A stretch of DNA of 43,362 nt, from positions 1-43,362 of IMG/VR virus record IMGVR_UViG_3300050821_003974. One strand, given 5' to 3'. Shown here in pieces: positions 8,059 through 15,294 of the stretch (its first letter is position 1; every line of letters starts with the position of its first letter). The DNA is from a virus. The notes beneath the pieces are model-generated. The model made no database searches. It saw only the letters and a program-made list of their open reading frames with translations, and was not told where the DNA came from. The position numbers were made by a program, and so were the translations under genes.

Positions 8059-8625
8059 ATGAATCAGGACGCAGCGTTCGAGGACGCACTGACGAAGTCC
8101 CAAGCCAGCGATCCGGCGCCTCCACCGGTGGTGCAGGCGCCCCCGACCCGCTGGCCCCTTCAACGAGACGCTTTTGCCTTCTACGGTGATCCCCGGCAGC
8201 CGGGCTGGCTTCAGAACAACACTACCAGCGTAGCCTGCCCATGGCCGCTCTTTGTTGGCGAGGTCCGAACCTCCCATATCCTGATTCACAACAAGTGCGC
8301 AGCGAGCCTCAACCGGGTGCTGAACAACATCTGGGACGCAGCCCGGCACGACCTCGCCACGATCAAGGGACTACGGTACGACCAGTACGACGGGTCCTAC
8401 AACTTCCGGCCCATGCGAGGGGGTAACGCCTTGTCAATGCACAGCTTTGCCTGCGCGATTGATTGGGACGCGAAGGACAACGCGTTCCACCACACCAGTC
8501 ATCTCTTTACAGACCAGTCACTACTGGTTACAAAGTTCAAGGAAGAGGGCTGGATCTGGGGTGGTGACTGGACACCCGGTTCGGTCGACGCGATGCATAT
8601 CCAAGCGGCGCGCATACACGACTAG
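8059..8625 (+). CDS. M15-family endolysin (D-Ala-D-Ala/L-Ala-D-Glu peptidase type)
   Basis: This 188-residue peptidoglycan peptidase degrades the cell wall at the end of infection. The catalytic zinc site is visible: His128 in SMHSFACAID, Asp135 in the same motif, and His180 in DAMH, with Glu162/Glu163 (EEGW) as the likely general base. This is the VanY/M15 pattern. Residues 1-~35 are a Pro/Ala-rich extension closely similar to the C-terminus of the protein at 9331-9648, which suggests an internal duplication. No signal peptide is seen, so release depends on a holin, and holin-like genes follow directly. Its ribosome binding site lies in a hairpin (8035-8054). Confidence 0.88.
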   Translation: MNQDAAFEDALTKSQASDPAPPPVVQAPPTRWPLQRDAFAFYGDPRQPGWLQNNTTSVACPWPLFVGEVRTSHILIHNKCAASLNRVLNNIWDAARHDLATIKGLRYDQYDGSYNFRPMRGGNALSMHSFACAIDWDAKDNAFHHTSHLFTDQSLLVTKFKEEGWIWGGDWTPGSVDAMHIQAARIHD

Positions 8626-8634
8626 GGGCTCCCG

Positions 8635-8931
8635 ATGAACAAGACGCAGCTGCAGACCACTCTGGCGCCGCTCATTGCCGCAATCGCCGGTTTCCTGGCG
8701 GGCAAGGGGGTCTTCGGGCTCGATGCCGCGACTTGGGCAACGGTCCTCGGTTCGGTCGCGACGCTCGGCGCTGTTGTCTGGGGTGCGGCCGCCGCGCGCA
8801 AGACTTCTCTGGCCGACACGGTGGGTCAAGGCGGTACGGTTGTCGTGACTGACAAGGCGACGGCGGACGCCCTCTCCGCGAACAGCAACGTGGTTTCTAA
8901 CACAGAGGTAAAGGTGGTTCCACATGCGTAA
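8635..8931 (+). CDS. Holin-like membrane protein
   Basis: This 98-residue protein has two hydrophobic segments (roughly residues 9-30 and 36-54: PLIAAIAGFLAGKG, then TWATVLGSVATLGAVVWGAAA) followed by a polar C-terminal tail. This is the topology of a class II holin, which forms inner-membrane lesions that release the endolysin. It starts 9 bases after the endolysin stop, and its stop overlaps the next gene. The Shine-Dalgarno is weak (GGGG). The call rests on topology and context, since holins are too divergent to identify by motif. Confidence 0.72.
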   Translation: MNKTQLQTTLAPLIAAIAGFLAGKGVFGLDAATWATVLGSVATLGAVVWGAAAARKTSLADTVGQGGTVVVTDKATADALSANSNVVSNTEVKVVPHA

Positions 8932-9334
8932 GATTTTTGCGCTGCTCCTGCTCGCGCCATTGCTCGGCGGCTGCGCCACGCCCTTCGGGCAGGAGATCCA
9001 GAACGTCTTCAACGCGGCCACGGGGGCTACCGTATCGCCCGCCGCAGTCCTGGTCGCCGGCAACAGCTTCGATGCGGTCGAGAAGACCGCGACGAACTAC
9101 ATCGTCTTCTGCACGGCGAACCGCGCCAACCCCGCCTGCACCAACTTCATCACGATTCGCGCCCAGCTCGTGCCGGCGGTGCGTTCCGGCCGCACGGCGC
9201 GAAACAACCTTGAGGCCTTCATGAAGGCCAACCCCGGCGCCCTCGGCCCGACGGGTCTCTACCACGCTCTGCAGGCGGCGGTGCAGACCCTGCAGGACGT
9301 CATGACTCAGTACAACATCGGAGGTGCGAAGTGA
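8924..9334 (+). CDS. Lysis-cassette lipoprotein
   Basis: This 136-residue protein has a lipoprotein signal, MRKIFALLLLAPLLGGC, with the lipobox LGGC placing the acylated Cys at residue 17. The mature part is mostly helical and has two further Cys (FCTANRANPAC). It overlaps the holin gene by 8 bases and the next gene by 4. Its position suggests an outer-membrane partner in lysis, a functional stand-in for an o-spanin, but it is longer than Rz1-type proteins and not Pro-rich. The spanin role is uncertain; the lipoprotein call is strong. Confidence 0.72.
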   Translation: MRKIFALLLLAPLLGGCATPFGQEIQNVFNAATGATVSPAAVLVAGNSFDAVEKTATNYIVFCTANRANPACTNFITIRAQLVPAVRSGRTARNNLEAFMKANPGALGPTGLYHALQAAVQTLQDVMTQYNIGGAK

Positions 9335-9648
9335 CTTCGATCATCACACTGCTGCTGACCTTGATCGGGCAGCTCCTCCCCGCCGTCGGCGCCAGCACGC
9401 CCGCGATCCAGACCATCCTCAACGCACTGGTCGCGGTCGTCCCTGCCCTTATCCAAGAGGCCATGGACATGGTTCCGATCGTGCAGAACATCATCGCCGC
9501 GCTGAAGAACAACCCGGCGACGACGCAGGCGCAGATGGTGGTGTTGAACGATCTCGACGCGCAGTGCGACGCGGCATTCGAAGACGCGGTGTCCAAGTCC
9601 CAAGCCGGCGATCCGGCGGCGCAGCCCGTGCCAAGCACAACGGGCTGA
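9331..9648 (+). CDS. Hydrophobic lysis-cassette protein (holin-like)
   Basis: This 105-residue protein starts at a GTG overlapping the previous stop (GTGA). The N-terminal ~60 residues are strongly hydrophobic (SIITLLLTLIGQLLPAVGA, then ILNALVAVVPALIQEAM), compatible with one or two membrane or amphipathic segments. The C-terminal end (DAAFEDAVSKSQAGDPAAQP) is nearly the same as the N-terminus of the endolysin 1.5 kb upstream, and the DNA is similar too. A second holin or a pinholin/antiholin partner is plausible. Confidence 0.6.
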   Translation: MTSIITLLLTLIGQLLPAVGASTPAIQTILNALVAVVPALIQEAMDMVPIVQNIIAALKNNPATTQAQMVVLNDLDAQCDAAFEDAVSKSQAGDPAAQPVPSTTG

Positions 9649-9675
9649 TCGTACAGAAGTCGGGAAGGACGCCCG

Positions 9676-9984
9676 GTGTCTTTCAACCCCACGATAGACA
9701 TCGGCGACGTTGTTAAGTTCGTCACGATGCTAGGAGCGGCACTCTGGTTCATATCCAAGATGTCGGGGCGCCTGGATATGGTAACTGCGGAGATCAAGGC
9801 CTTGAAGGACATTGTCGCGGGCCAGAGTACGCAGATGGCTTCTTTCGCTAAAGCGCTCATTGACCTCGCCCGGCAGGAAGAACGCATCAACGCCATTGAT
9901 CGTCGGGTGGAGGATCTGCGCAGAGGCCGGGGCTTCATTCAAGGCGACCTCGACGGCGAGTACCCCCGTAAGAAGACGAGCTAG
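9676..9984 (+). CDS. Membrane-anchored coiled-coil protein, spanin/holin-like
   Basis: This 102-residue protein starts at GTG 9676 after GGAAGGA (9663-9669). An N-terminal membrane segment (VVKFVTMLGAALWFISKM, ~12-29) is followed by a long predicted coiled coil (MVTAEIKALKDIV to RVEDLRRGRG). An inner-membrane anchor plus periplasmic helix is what an i-spanin needs, and a lipoprotein gene lies just upstream, so together they could make a two-component spanin. This type of protein is also annotated as holin in related phages. The exact role is not settled. Confidence 0.6.
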   Translation: MSFNPTIDIGDVVKFVTMLGAALWFISKMSGRLDMVTAEIKALKDIVAGQSTQMASFAKALIDLARQEERINAIDRRVEDLRRGRGFIQGDLDGEYPRKKTS

Positions 9985-10000
9985 GTCATAGGAGACTTCG

Positions 10001-10570
10001 ATGCGCATCACCGCAGCGCTCGCCCTGCTTTGTGCCTTTTTCCTTACGCCGGCCGAAGCCCGGCAGCGCCACCGCGCCCCGGTCGTTACTCAGCAGTGCT
10101 TCATCTTCTGTGAGAACAAGCCTGTACGGGTTGTCCATAGGAAGCGCGTTCACGTACAGCGTACCCATGCAAAACACGTCCATGTAAAGAACCACAGAAT
10201 CGCCGCTAAGCCCCACAGGCATAAAGAGAAACCGCGTTTTGCGGTAGCGGCGCAAATCACCCACCAGAGTGGCATTGTCGCGCATCCGGAAGGGTGCCCC
10301 AGAACAGCTTTTTGCGGTTGTGGCGCAGCGTTGCGGGTCTTCGGTCATCAGGTCAGGCACCTGTGGCTGGCCGCTAACTGGTTCGGCTTCCCTCGCGCGC
10401 CCCCCGCCCCCGGCATGGTCGCGGTGCGGCGGCACCACGTCTTCGTGCTGGAGCAGCATGTAGGCGGCGACCAGTGGCTGACCTACGACGCCAATTCGGG
10501 GCGGCACCTCACGCGGGTGCATGTCCGGTCGATCGCAGGATACACCATTGTGAACCCCCATTCGGGGTAG
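10001..10570 (+). CDS. Secreted Cys/His protein, possibly NlpC/CHAP-like
   Basis: This 189-residue protein starts at an ATG after AGGAGAC. MRITAALALLCAFFLTPAEA is a clear Sec signal peptide. A basic His/Lys/Arg-rich stretch covers ~40-80. The C-terminal ~90 residues carry GCPRTAFCGCGA, then APGMVAVRRHHVFVLEQHV and LTYDANSG. The Cys ... His ... Asp/Asn order recalls NlpC/P60 or CHAP cysteine peptidases, which would suit a wall hydrolase. I recognise this C-terminal block from Rhizobiales prophages but not under a firm family name. It ends the lysis cassette, just before the repeat-rich leader of the capsid genes. Confidence 0.62.
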   Translation: MRITAALALLCAFFLTPAEARQRHRAPVVTQQCFIFCENKPVRVVHRKRVHVQRTHAKHVHVKNHRIAAKPHRHKEKPRFAVAAQITHQSGIVAHPEGCPRTAFCGCGAALRVFGHQVRHLWLAANWFGFPRAPPAPGMVAVRRHHVFVLEQHVGGDQWLTYDANSGRHLTRVHVRSIAGYTIVNPHSG

Positions 10571-10596
10571 TTTGACACTTAACAAAAACACCCTAT

Positions 10597-10686
10597 AGTA
10601 CTGACTACTCGACCAGTCCCCGTAAGGGACTACACGACTGGTGGCCCGTAAGGCACTGCACGACTGGTGGCCGTAAGCCCACTGAG
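10597..10686 (+). repeat. 26-bp tandem repeats in the scaffold/capsid leader
   Basis: Two 26-base units, 10619-10644 and 10645-10670, differ at only two positions. A partial third copy begins at 10671. Just upstream AGTCCC (10615-10620) pairs with GGGACT (10626-10631), and CCAGTC (10613-10618) with GACTGG (10636-10641), so alternative hairpins are possible. CTGACTACTC (10601-10610) also occurs at 8033-8042 before the endolysin. The region fills the 126-base gap upstream of the scaffold and capsid genes, where strong expression control is expected. Confidence 0.65.
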
Positions 10687-10696
10687 GAGAGAGAAC

Positions 10697-11443
10697 ATGA
10701 TCGACGACGAGGACCTGCACGATGACGAGATCGAAAACCTCGAAGATGGCGAACTCGAAGAAGGCGCCGGTGAAACCGATGATGCCTCCGAACAAGATGA
10801 AGGACAAACCGACGGCGAAAAGGCCGACGACGAAGAAGTAGAGGCACAGCCCGAGCGAAAGCCCGGCCGCGGTGAATCTCGCTTCCAGAAGCTCTCGAAC
10901 GCTGCGCGCGAAGCCACTGAGAAGGCAGCGCGCGTTGAGCGGGAGTTCAACGAGTTCAAGGCCGAGCAGTCCCGCAGGGCTGCAGTGGTCGAGAAGAAGG
11001 AACCCACTGCGGAGGAGATGGCGCTCTGGAGCACGGAGCAGGTCATCGACTACAAGCTGCAGAAGGCCACTGGCGCGTTCAGCCAGAACCTCGCACAGCT
11101 GCAGTGGAATACGCAGGAGAGCAACGACAAGGCGGCTTTCGAGCGCCTGCAGTTGTCCGACCCGCGGGCCAAGAAGTACGCAGGTGAAGTCGAGACCCGT
11201 CTCGCCAACATCCGCAAGCAAGGACAGAACGTCGACCGGGAGGCGTTGTTCACGTTCATCCTCGGCGAGAAGGTCAAGAACGGCGGCGGCAAGGCGGCGG
11301 CGAAGCAGAAGAAGGAAGGCGCGGAGCAGATCCGGCGCCAGAAGACCACTCCTCCCGGCGGCGCGAGCGATGTGCGCGGCGGTCGGACGCAGGACAGCGA
11401 AGCGGAGGCGCGAAGGAAGCGCCTGGAGAACGTAACTTTTTAA
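10697..11443 (+). CDS. Scaffold protein
   Basis: This 248-residue protein precedes the major capsid gene, as scaffolds do. The ATG at 10697 follows GAGGAGAGAG and an in-frame start at 10667 inside the repeats is rejected. The first ~60 residues are extremely acidic (IDDEDLHDDEIENLEDGE). The middle is a charged helical coiled coil (EKAARVEREFNEFKAEQ), and the C-terminal ~50 residues are basic (KNGGGKAAAKQKKEG). A basic C-terminal helix that contacts coat protein is typical of podoviral scaffolds. It would guide procapsid assembly and then leave the shell. Confidence 0.82.
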   Translation: MIDDEDLHDDEIENLEDGELEEGAGETDDASEQDEGQTDGEKADDEEVEAQPERKPGRGESRFQKLSNAAREATEKAARVEREFNEFKAEQSRRAAVVEKKEPTAEEMALWSTEQVIDYKLQKATGAFSQNLAQLQWNTQESNDKAAFERLQLSDPRAKKYAGEVETRLANIRKQGQNVDREALFTFILGEKVKNGGGKAAAKQKKEGAEQIRRQKTTPPGGASDVRGGRTQDSEAEARRKRLENVTF

Positions 11444-11463
11444 GCGCGACCTTGTGGTCGCGC
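11444..11463 (+). promoter_or_regulatory. Perfect hairpin between scaffold and capsid genes
   Basis: GCGCGACC (11444-11451) and GGTCGCGC (11456-11463) form an 8-base-pair stem with a TTGT tetraloop, immediately after the scaffold stop and just before the capsid ribosome binding site AGGAGAG (11471-11477). No T tract follows on this strand, so it is not a terminator. It may be a processing or stability element that sets a high capsid-to-scaffold ratio. Confidence 0.5.
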
Positions 11464-11482
11464 ATCTTGAAGGAGAGACGCG

Positions 11483-12838
11483 GTGCCCACCAACGTCGCA
11501 GCCGGCTTTTCAGCCGATATCGAAGCCTACATTGCTGACGAAACCCTCCCTCTCGCGCGCCGCCAGCTGGTTGCTTACCAGTTCGGGGACCCGCTGACGC
11601 TCCCCAAAGGCCGCGGCACCACCTACACCGCGACCCGCTACAACCGCGTCCCCCTCCCCTTCGCACCGCTGTCGGAAGGCGTCCCGCCGATCGGCGAGAC
11701 CATGACGATCGGTCAGGTCAGCGCCACCGCCCAACAGTGGGGCGACAAGATCACGATCACCGACGTAGCCGAGCTCACCATCAAGCATCCGCTGGTCAGC
11801 AAGGCCAAGGAGCTTCTGGGCCTGCAGATCGGTGAAACGCTCGACCGCAACGTCTTCAACAACCTGATGGCGGGCACGCAGGTCAACTTCGTGAACACCC
11901 GCGGCTCGCGCGCCGCTCTCGTGGCCGGCGATGTGCTCAACCCCCACGAGGTCAACCGCATCGTAGGCACGCTCTTTACCCTCGGCGCACCGCGCTACAT
12001 GGGCGACGAGATGACCGACACCAAGATCAAGGCAGACGCCGGCGGCGCCAAGGCCTCCAGCAACCCGCGATCCATGCCGCACTACACGAGCATCCTGCAT
12101 CCCCTGGTCGTGCAGGACATGCGCGAGAACCCGACGGTCGTCACCGCATGGTCGTACAGCGACATCAACCGCCTGTACAACTACGAGCTCGGCGAATGGG
12201 GCGGGGTCCGGTTCTGCTTCTCCAACATGGTGCCGTCCTTCACGGGCTTCACCAACGCGGCGAACGGCACCACCTACACCCCCGGCACTGCCGGCGCACT
12301 GGCGACCAACGGCTACTTCATCGTCGTGACCGGTTCGGACACGCAGAACCAGTACGAGAGCCAGGTCTATGCCGTGTCGGCTTCGCAGGCGGTCACCGGC
12401 CCGAACGGCTCGGTCACGGTTCACACACCGACGACCGCCGGCTTCACCTACAACGTCTACATCGGCCTCACTGCCTCGCCGGCCAACCTCGGGCTCTCCA
12501 CCTCGGGTCCGACCACGGGTCCGCTTGCCGGTCAGGCGGTGCAGCTGCCGCCCAACTCGAACGTCGTGATCACCGGCATCGGCGCCGCGCAGACCCCGCC
12601 GGCCGCGCCGGCATCGGGCGTCACGGTGTATCCGAGCTTCTTCATCGGGCGCGGCGCCTACGGGCAGGTCTCGCTCGACGACGTGAAGATCACCATGCTG
12701 ATGGCGGCGGACAAGTCCGATCCGCTCAACCAGCTGCGGGTCGTGGGCTGGAAGGTCTACTACGGGACTCTGATCTCTAACCAGCTGTTCTTTGCCCGTA
12801 TTGAATCAACTTCCGCCTTCTCAGCCAGCTTCGGCTAA
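11483..12838 (+). CDS. Major capsid protein, N4-gp56 family
   Basis: This 451-residue HK97-fold coat protein starts at GTG 11483 after AGGAGAG. The N-terminal part shows the family pattern: RYNRVPLPFAPLSEGVPP, VSATAQQWGDKITITDVAEL, and later YTSILHPLVVQDMREN with LGEWGGVRF. The C-terminal end (FFIGRGAYGQVSLDD, SDPLNQLRVVGWKVYYG) is equally typical. Between ~255 and ~372 lies an extra Ser/Thr/Gly-rich domain containing AGFTYNVYIGLTA, which looks like an Ig/FN3-like insertion probably exposed on the capsid surface. The gene's last 18 bases overlap the antisense HNH gene. Confidence 0.9.
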   Translation: MPTNVAAGFSADIEAYIADETLPLARRQLVAYQFGDPLTLPKGRGTTYTATRYNRVPLPFAPLSEGVPPIGETMTIGQVSATAQQWGDKITITDVAELTIKHPLVSKAKELLGLQIGETLDRNVFNNLMAGTQVNFVNTRGSRAALVAGDVLNPHEVNRIVGTLFTLGAPRYMGDEMTDTKIKADAGGAKASSNPRSMPHYTSILHPLVVQDMRENPTVVTAWSYSDINRLYNYELGEWGGVRFCFSNMVPSFTGFTNAANGTTYTPGTAGALATNGYFIVVTGSDTQNQYESQVYAVSASQAVTGPNGSVTVHTPTTAGFTYNVYIGLTASPANLGLSTSGPTTGPLAGQAVQLPPNSNVVITGIGAAQTPPAAPASGVTVYPSFFIGRGAYGQVSLDDVKITMLMAADKSDPLNQLRVVGWKVYYGTLISNQLFFARIESTSAFSASFG

Positions 12839-13306
12839 GTAGCGGATTGCGGCTTCAAGGACAGAAGGGTCATGGTTGAGTTGTCCGATACCAAGATTGC
12901 ATCTGTGGCAGAGCAAGCCGCGGATGCGCTTGGTATTGTGACAGTGGTCAACGTGAAAACCCCCGCGGCCTCCAGCCGTAGGACTACTGCATATCGCGCA
13001 GCGTCCGTTCTGCTTGTGCAGCAGGGCTTCGTACTCGCCAAGAGAGAGGCCGTAGACAGATTTACGCTTATGGTCCTTAGCGAGATCGGGGTTCTCTTCA
13101 CGCCATTTGCGCGATGCTTCGCGCGTCTTGGCAAGGTTTTTACGGCGCCACCCATCATGGCGGACAGCGCAGCACGTCTTGCAGTACACCTGGTAGCCGT
13201 GAGTTGTGCTCTTAGACTTGTAGAACTCCGAAAGAGGCTTTACGGTCTCGCAGCGCGGGCAGTGCTTTGTGCCGGTCGAGAGGTCGAGTGGTTGCCCTCG
13301 TGGCAT
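12821..13306 (-). CDS. HNH endonuclease, recombination endonuclease VII type
   Basis: This 161-residue predicted metal-dependent DNA endonuclease runs against the late genes. The ATG at 13306 is preceded by AAAGGAG. An in-frame start at 13375 is rejected because it would lie inside the next gene. An N-terminal zinc ribbon (Cys16, Cys19, Cys42, Cys45) precedes the nuclease zinc site (Cys103, Cys106, Cys133, Cys136). The catalytic motif HVDHCH (118-123) and Asn137 match the Endonuclease VII family. Placement and orientation between capsid and downstream genes suggest a free-standing mobile endonuclease rather than a packaging resolvase, though cleavage of branched DNA is possible. Confidence 0.87.
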   Translation of the reverse strand: MPRGQPLDLSTGTKHCPRCETVKPLSEFYKSKSTTHGYQVYCKTCCAVRHDGWRRKNLAKTREASRKWREENPDLAKDHKRKSVYGLSLGEYEALLHKQNGRCAICSSPTAGGRGGFHVDHCHNTKRIRGLLCHRCNLGIGQLNHDPSVLEAAIRYLAEAG

Positions 13307-13368
13307 GAGTACTCCTTTGGTGTAGAATACTCTTACTCGCGTAGTACTCTCTACGCAAGGAGCTTCTG
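13307..13368. promoter_or_regulatory. Divergent gap with hairpin upstream of 13369
   Basis: GCGTAG (13339-13344) and CTACGC (13351-13356) form a perfect 6-base-pair hairpin with a 6-base loop just before the AAGGAG (13357-13362) of the rightward gene. Repeated TACTC words (at 13310, 13329 and 13335) resemble those before 8059 and 10697. The gap must also hold the start signals of the leftward HNH gene. No convincing -10/-35 pair was found. Confidence 0.4.
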
Positions 13369-13680
13369 ATGGCAAGCGCGATCAAAACTTTCGGTACTAC
13401 GCTCACCACGTCGCTGTCGGCGTTGGTCGCGGGGGCGCTGACCAGCAATCCCGCGCAAGACGCCGCAGATTTGTCCGCCATCGCCAACGCGATCAAGGAC
13501 GATCTCAACGTCGCCCACCCGATCATGCCTACAGCATGGTCGCAGGCAAACCTGCTCTATGTCCCGAACAGGGGCATCCTGAAGGTTCTGCCGGGCGACT
13601 ACGTCGCGGTCGATTCGCAAGGCTGGCCGATCCTGGTGTCGGCCAACTCGATCGCAAACGCGGCATGGACACACTCGTAA
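13369..13680 (+). CDS. Capsid-proximal protein, unknown function
   Basis: This 103-residue protein starts at an ATG after AAGGAG. The first ~45 residues are helical and Ala-rich (TTLTTSLSALVAGALTSNP), and the C-terminal half appears beta-rich (NLLYVPNRGILKVLPGDYVAVD). There are no Cys residues and no signal peptide. Position right after the capsid gene, apart from the inserted HNH gene, is consistent with a head decoration or completion protein. No motif proves this. Confidence 0.68.
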   Translation: MASAIKTFGTTLTTSLSALVAGALTSNPAQDAADLSAIANAIKDDLNVAHPIMPTAWSQANLLYVPNRGILKVLPGDYVAVDSQGWPILVSANSIANAAWTHS

Positions 13681-13692
13681 GGAGACCTGCAC

Positions 13693-14094
13693 TTGGCCAA
13701 GAAAGCTCGCCCGCCGATCGACTACAGCGATATCGACCCGGAGATCATGAAGCAGGCGCGCGAGCGCGCGATCCGCAAGAAGGCGGATATGCTCGCTGCG
13801 CGTGAGCTCGGGATCGCCGACGACGAGGATGTCGTCAAGGGTCCGCTGCCGCAGAAGGGCGAGAAGAAGTTCACTATCACGCTCGACCTCGCGCCCCACT
13901 CCAACCGCCTGATCATCGACTCCGTCCACTACCTGCATGGTGGCACGTACACCGTCGGTCAGCGCGTCTACGACACCATGCGCGAGATGATCCATCGCGG
14001 CTGGGAGCACCAGCGCGAGATCGACGGCAAGGACAGCAACACGTACCGCACCCAAAGCAACCTCCGGCTCTCGCCGAACGACGTTGCTGCGTAA
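13693..14094 (+). CDS. Capsid-region hypothetical protein
   Basis: This 133-residue protein begins at TTG 13693, supported by AAGGAG about 9 bases upstream and by the reading MAKKARPPIDYSDIDPEI. A basic helical N-terminus (QARERAIRKKADMLAARELG) is followed by KKFTITLDLAPHSNRLIIDSVHYLHGGTYTVGQRVYDTM read across ~57-97, a block I associate with podoviral structural operons. The function is unknown; a minor head protein is the simplest idea. Confidence 0.72.
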   Translation: MAKKARPPIDYSDIDPEIMKQARERAIRKKADMLAARELGIADDEDVVKGPLPQKGEKKFTITLDLAPHSNRLIIDSVHYLHGGTYTVGQRVYDTMREMIHRGWEHQREIDGKDSNTYRTQSNLRLSPNDVAA

Positions 14095-14121
14095 CTTTAG
14101 ACCCCTGCAAGGAAGAGGCAC

Positions 14122-14553
14122 ATGAAGGACAAGATCGGGCCGGGTGAACCGGCCATCGGGTTTTCGATCGACTGCAAGGTCAACGATCGGCGGGCCATGG
14201 TCATCCAGACCTACCTGCCGCTCGACGCGGCGCCGAAGCAGATCAACGAGATTCTCGACCGCCTGCTGGTCGCCGCGGATCGGCAGGAGGTCAGGTACCG
14301 CTTGAAGGACATGCGGCTGCTGCTTGAGAAGTCCGAGCAGGAACTGCCGATGCACGAGAAGGCGCTTGTCGAGTTCGAGGAAAGCACGGTTCGTCGGCAT
14401 AAGGTCAGTGGGCGGCGCTCTGATTTTGAGTGGAAAGGCAACGACGCGACCAACCGCGACAACAAGCTCCAGAACGTAGCGATGGCACGCGTGAATATCG
14501 AGCGGATCAAAAAGGGCATCGCCGAGGCCGAGGCCGAACTAAAGGACGACTGA
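14122..14553 (+). CDS. Helical hypothetical protein
   Basis: This 143-residue protein has a short beta-like N-terminal part (IGFSIDCKVNDRRAMVIQTYLPLDA) and then long charged helices with coiled-coil character (RLKDMRLLLEKSEQELPMHEK; VNIERIKKGIAEAEAELK). The ATG follows GGAAGAGGCAC. It ends 3 bases before the tail adaptor gene. I recognise no domain. A chaperone or minor virion role is possible from context only. Confidence 0.68.
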   Translation: MKDKIGPGEPAIGFSIDCKVNDRRAMVIQTYLPLDAAPKQINEILDRLLVAADRQEVRYRLKDMRLLLEKSEQELPMHEKALVEFEESTVRRHKVSGRRSDFEWKGNDATNRDNKLQNVAMARVNIERIKKGIAEAEAELKDD

Positions 14554-14556
14554 GAC

Positions 14557-15294
14557 ATGGCTCTGCAGGCTCAGCAAATCGTTAGTCTCGCCCTGCAGAT
14601 CGCCAAGGCCCCGGGTTACACGGCGCAGGCTGGCCAGCTCCTGAACGCGATCCTTTCGGAGCTGTGCCAGAGTTACGACCTGGTCGTCGCGCGCCAGAAC
14701 TTCATCTTCAACTTCAACACTGCGGCGACGGGGCTCGGCTACGCGGCCGGCTGCGGCCCCAACCCGATGCCTGCGGATTATTTGCGCGCGCCGAAGGGTG
14801 GCCACTTCTACAATATCTCGGGCACGATCTATAAAATGATCAACGTCGAGCAGGCCGAGTTCGACTCGTTCGTGCAGTCGCCGGGGCAGAACTCCTTCCC
14901 CGAGCGCTTCTATGTCGACATGTCGGTCTCGCCCCCGAACCTCTTCGTCTGGTATCCGGCATCGGGCGCCTTCGCCGCGACGGTGCGCTATTTCAGGCAG
15001 ATGCCAGACATCCCGACGCCTGAGATATCTCAGACGGTCCCTTGGTTTCCCAACACCAATTACCTGATCCGGCGCTTGGCCGGCGAGGTCATGTCGCTGA
15101 CGGACGATGACCGCGCGATGGCCTATCTGAGCGGCAACGAGGATCAGTTCCCGCAAGGCGCGGGTGTCATCCTGCGCAAATACCTTACCATGCAGGACGA
15201 CCCCGACGGGCGCGTGAAGACCGTGCAGCTCGATCCGCGGCGGTTCGGCACGTCGTCCTCGGGGCTGAAGAACACCAAGCAAGTGGGCTGGTGA
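14557..15294 (+). CDS. Tail adaptor protein (P22 gp4-like connector)
   Basis: This 245-residue protein is predicted to form the ring below the portal that starts the short tail. The N-terminus MALQAQQIVSLALQIAKAPGYT, then QAGQLLNAILSELCQSYDL, is the helical pattern of head-tail connector/tail adaptor proteins of podoviruses. The rest is beta-rich, with WYPASGAFAATVRYFRQMPD. Its TGA overlaps the ATG of the hub gene. The order portal, coat, adaptor, hub supports the assignment, which is by pattern and context. Confidence 0.75.
   Translation: MALQAQQIVSLALQIAKAPGYTAQAGQLLNAILSELCQSYDLVVARQNFIFNFNTAATGLGYAAGCGPNPMPADYLRAPKGGHFYNISGTIYKMINVEQAEFDSFVQSPGQNSFPERFYVDMSVSPPNLFVWYPASGAFAATVRYFRQMPDIPTPEISQTVPWFPNTNYLIRRLAGEVMSLTDDDRAMAYLSGNEDQFPQGAGVILRKYLTMQDDPDGRVKTVQLDPRRFGTSSSGLKNTKQVGW

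Noticed and set aside
13351-14400. Long antisense frame across three capsid-region genes
   Set aside because: It covers three + strand genes with good ribosome binding sites and typical phage order, and its own composition is antisense-like.
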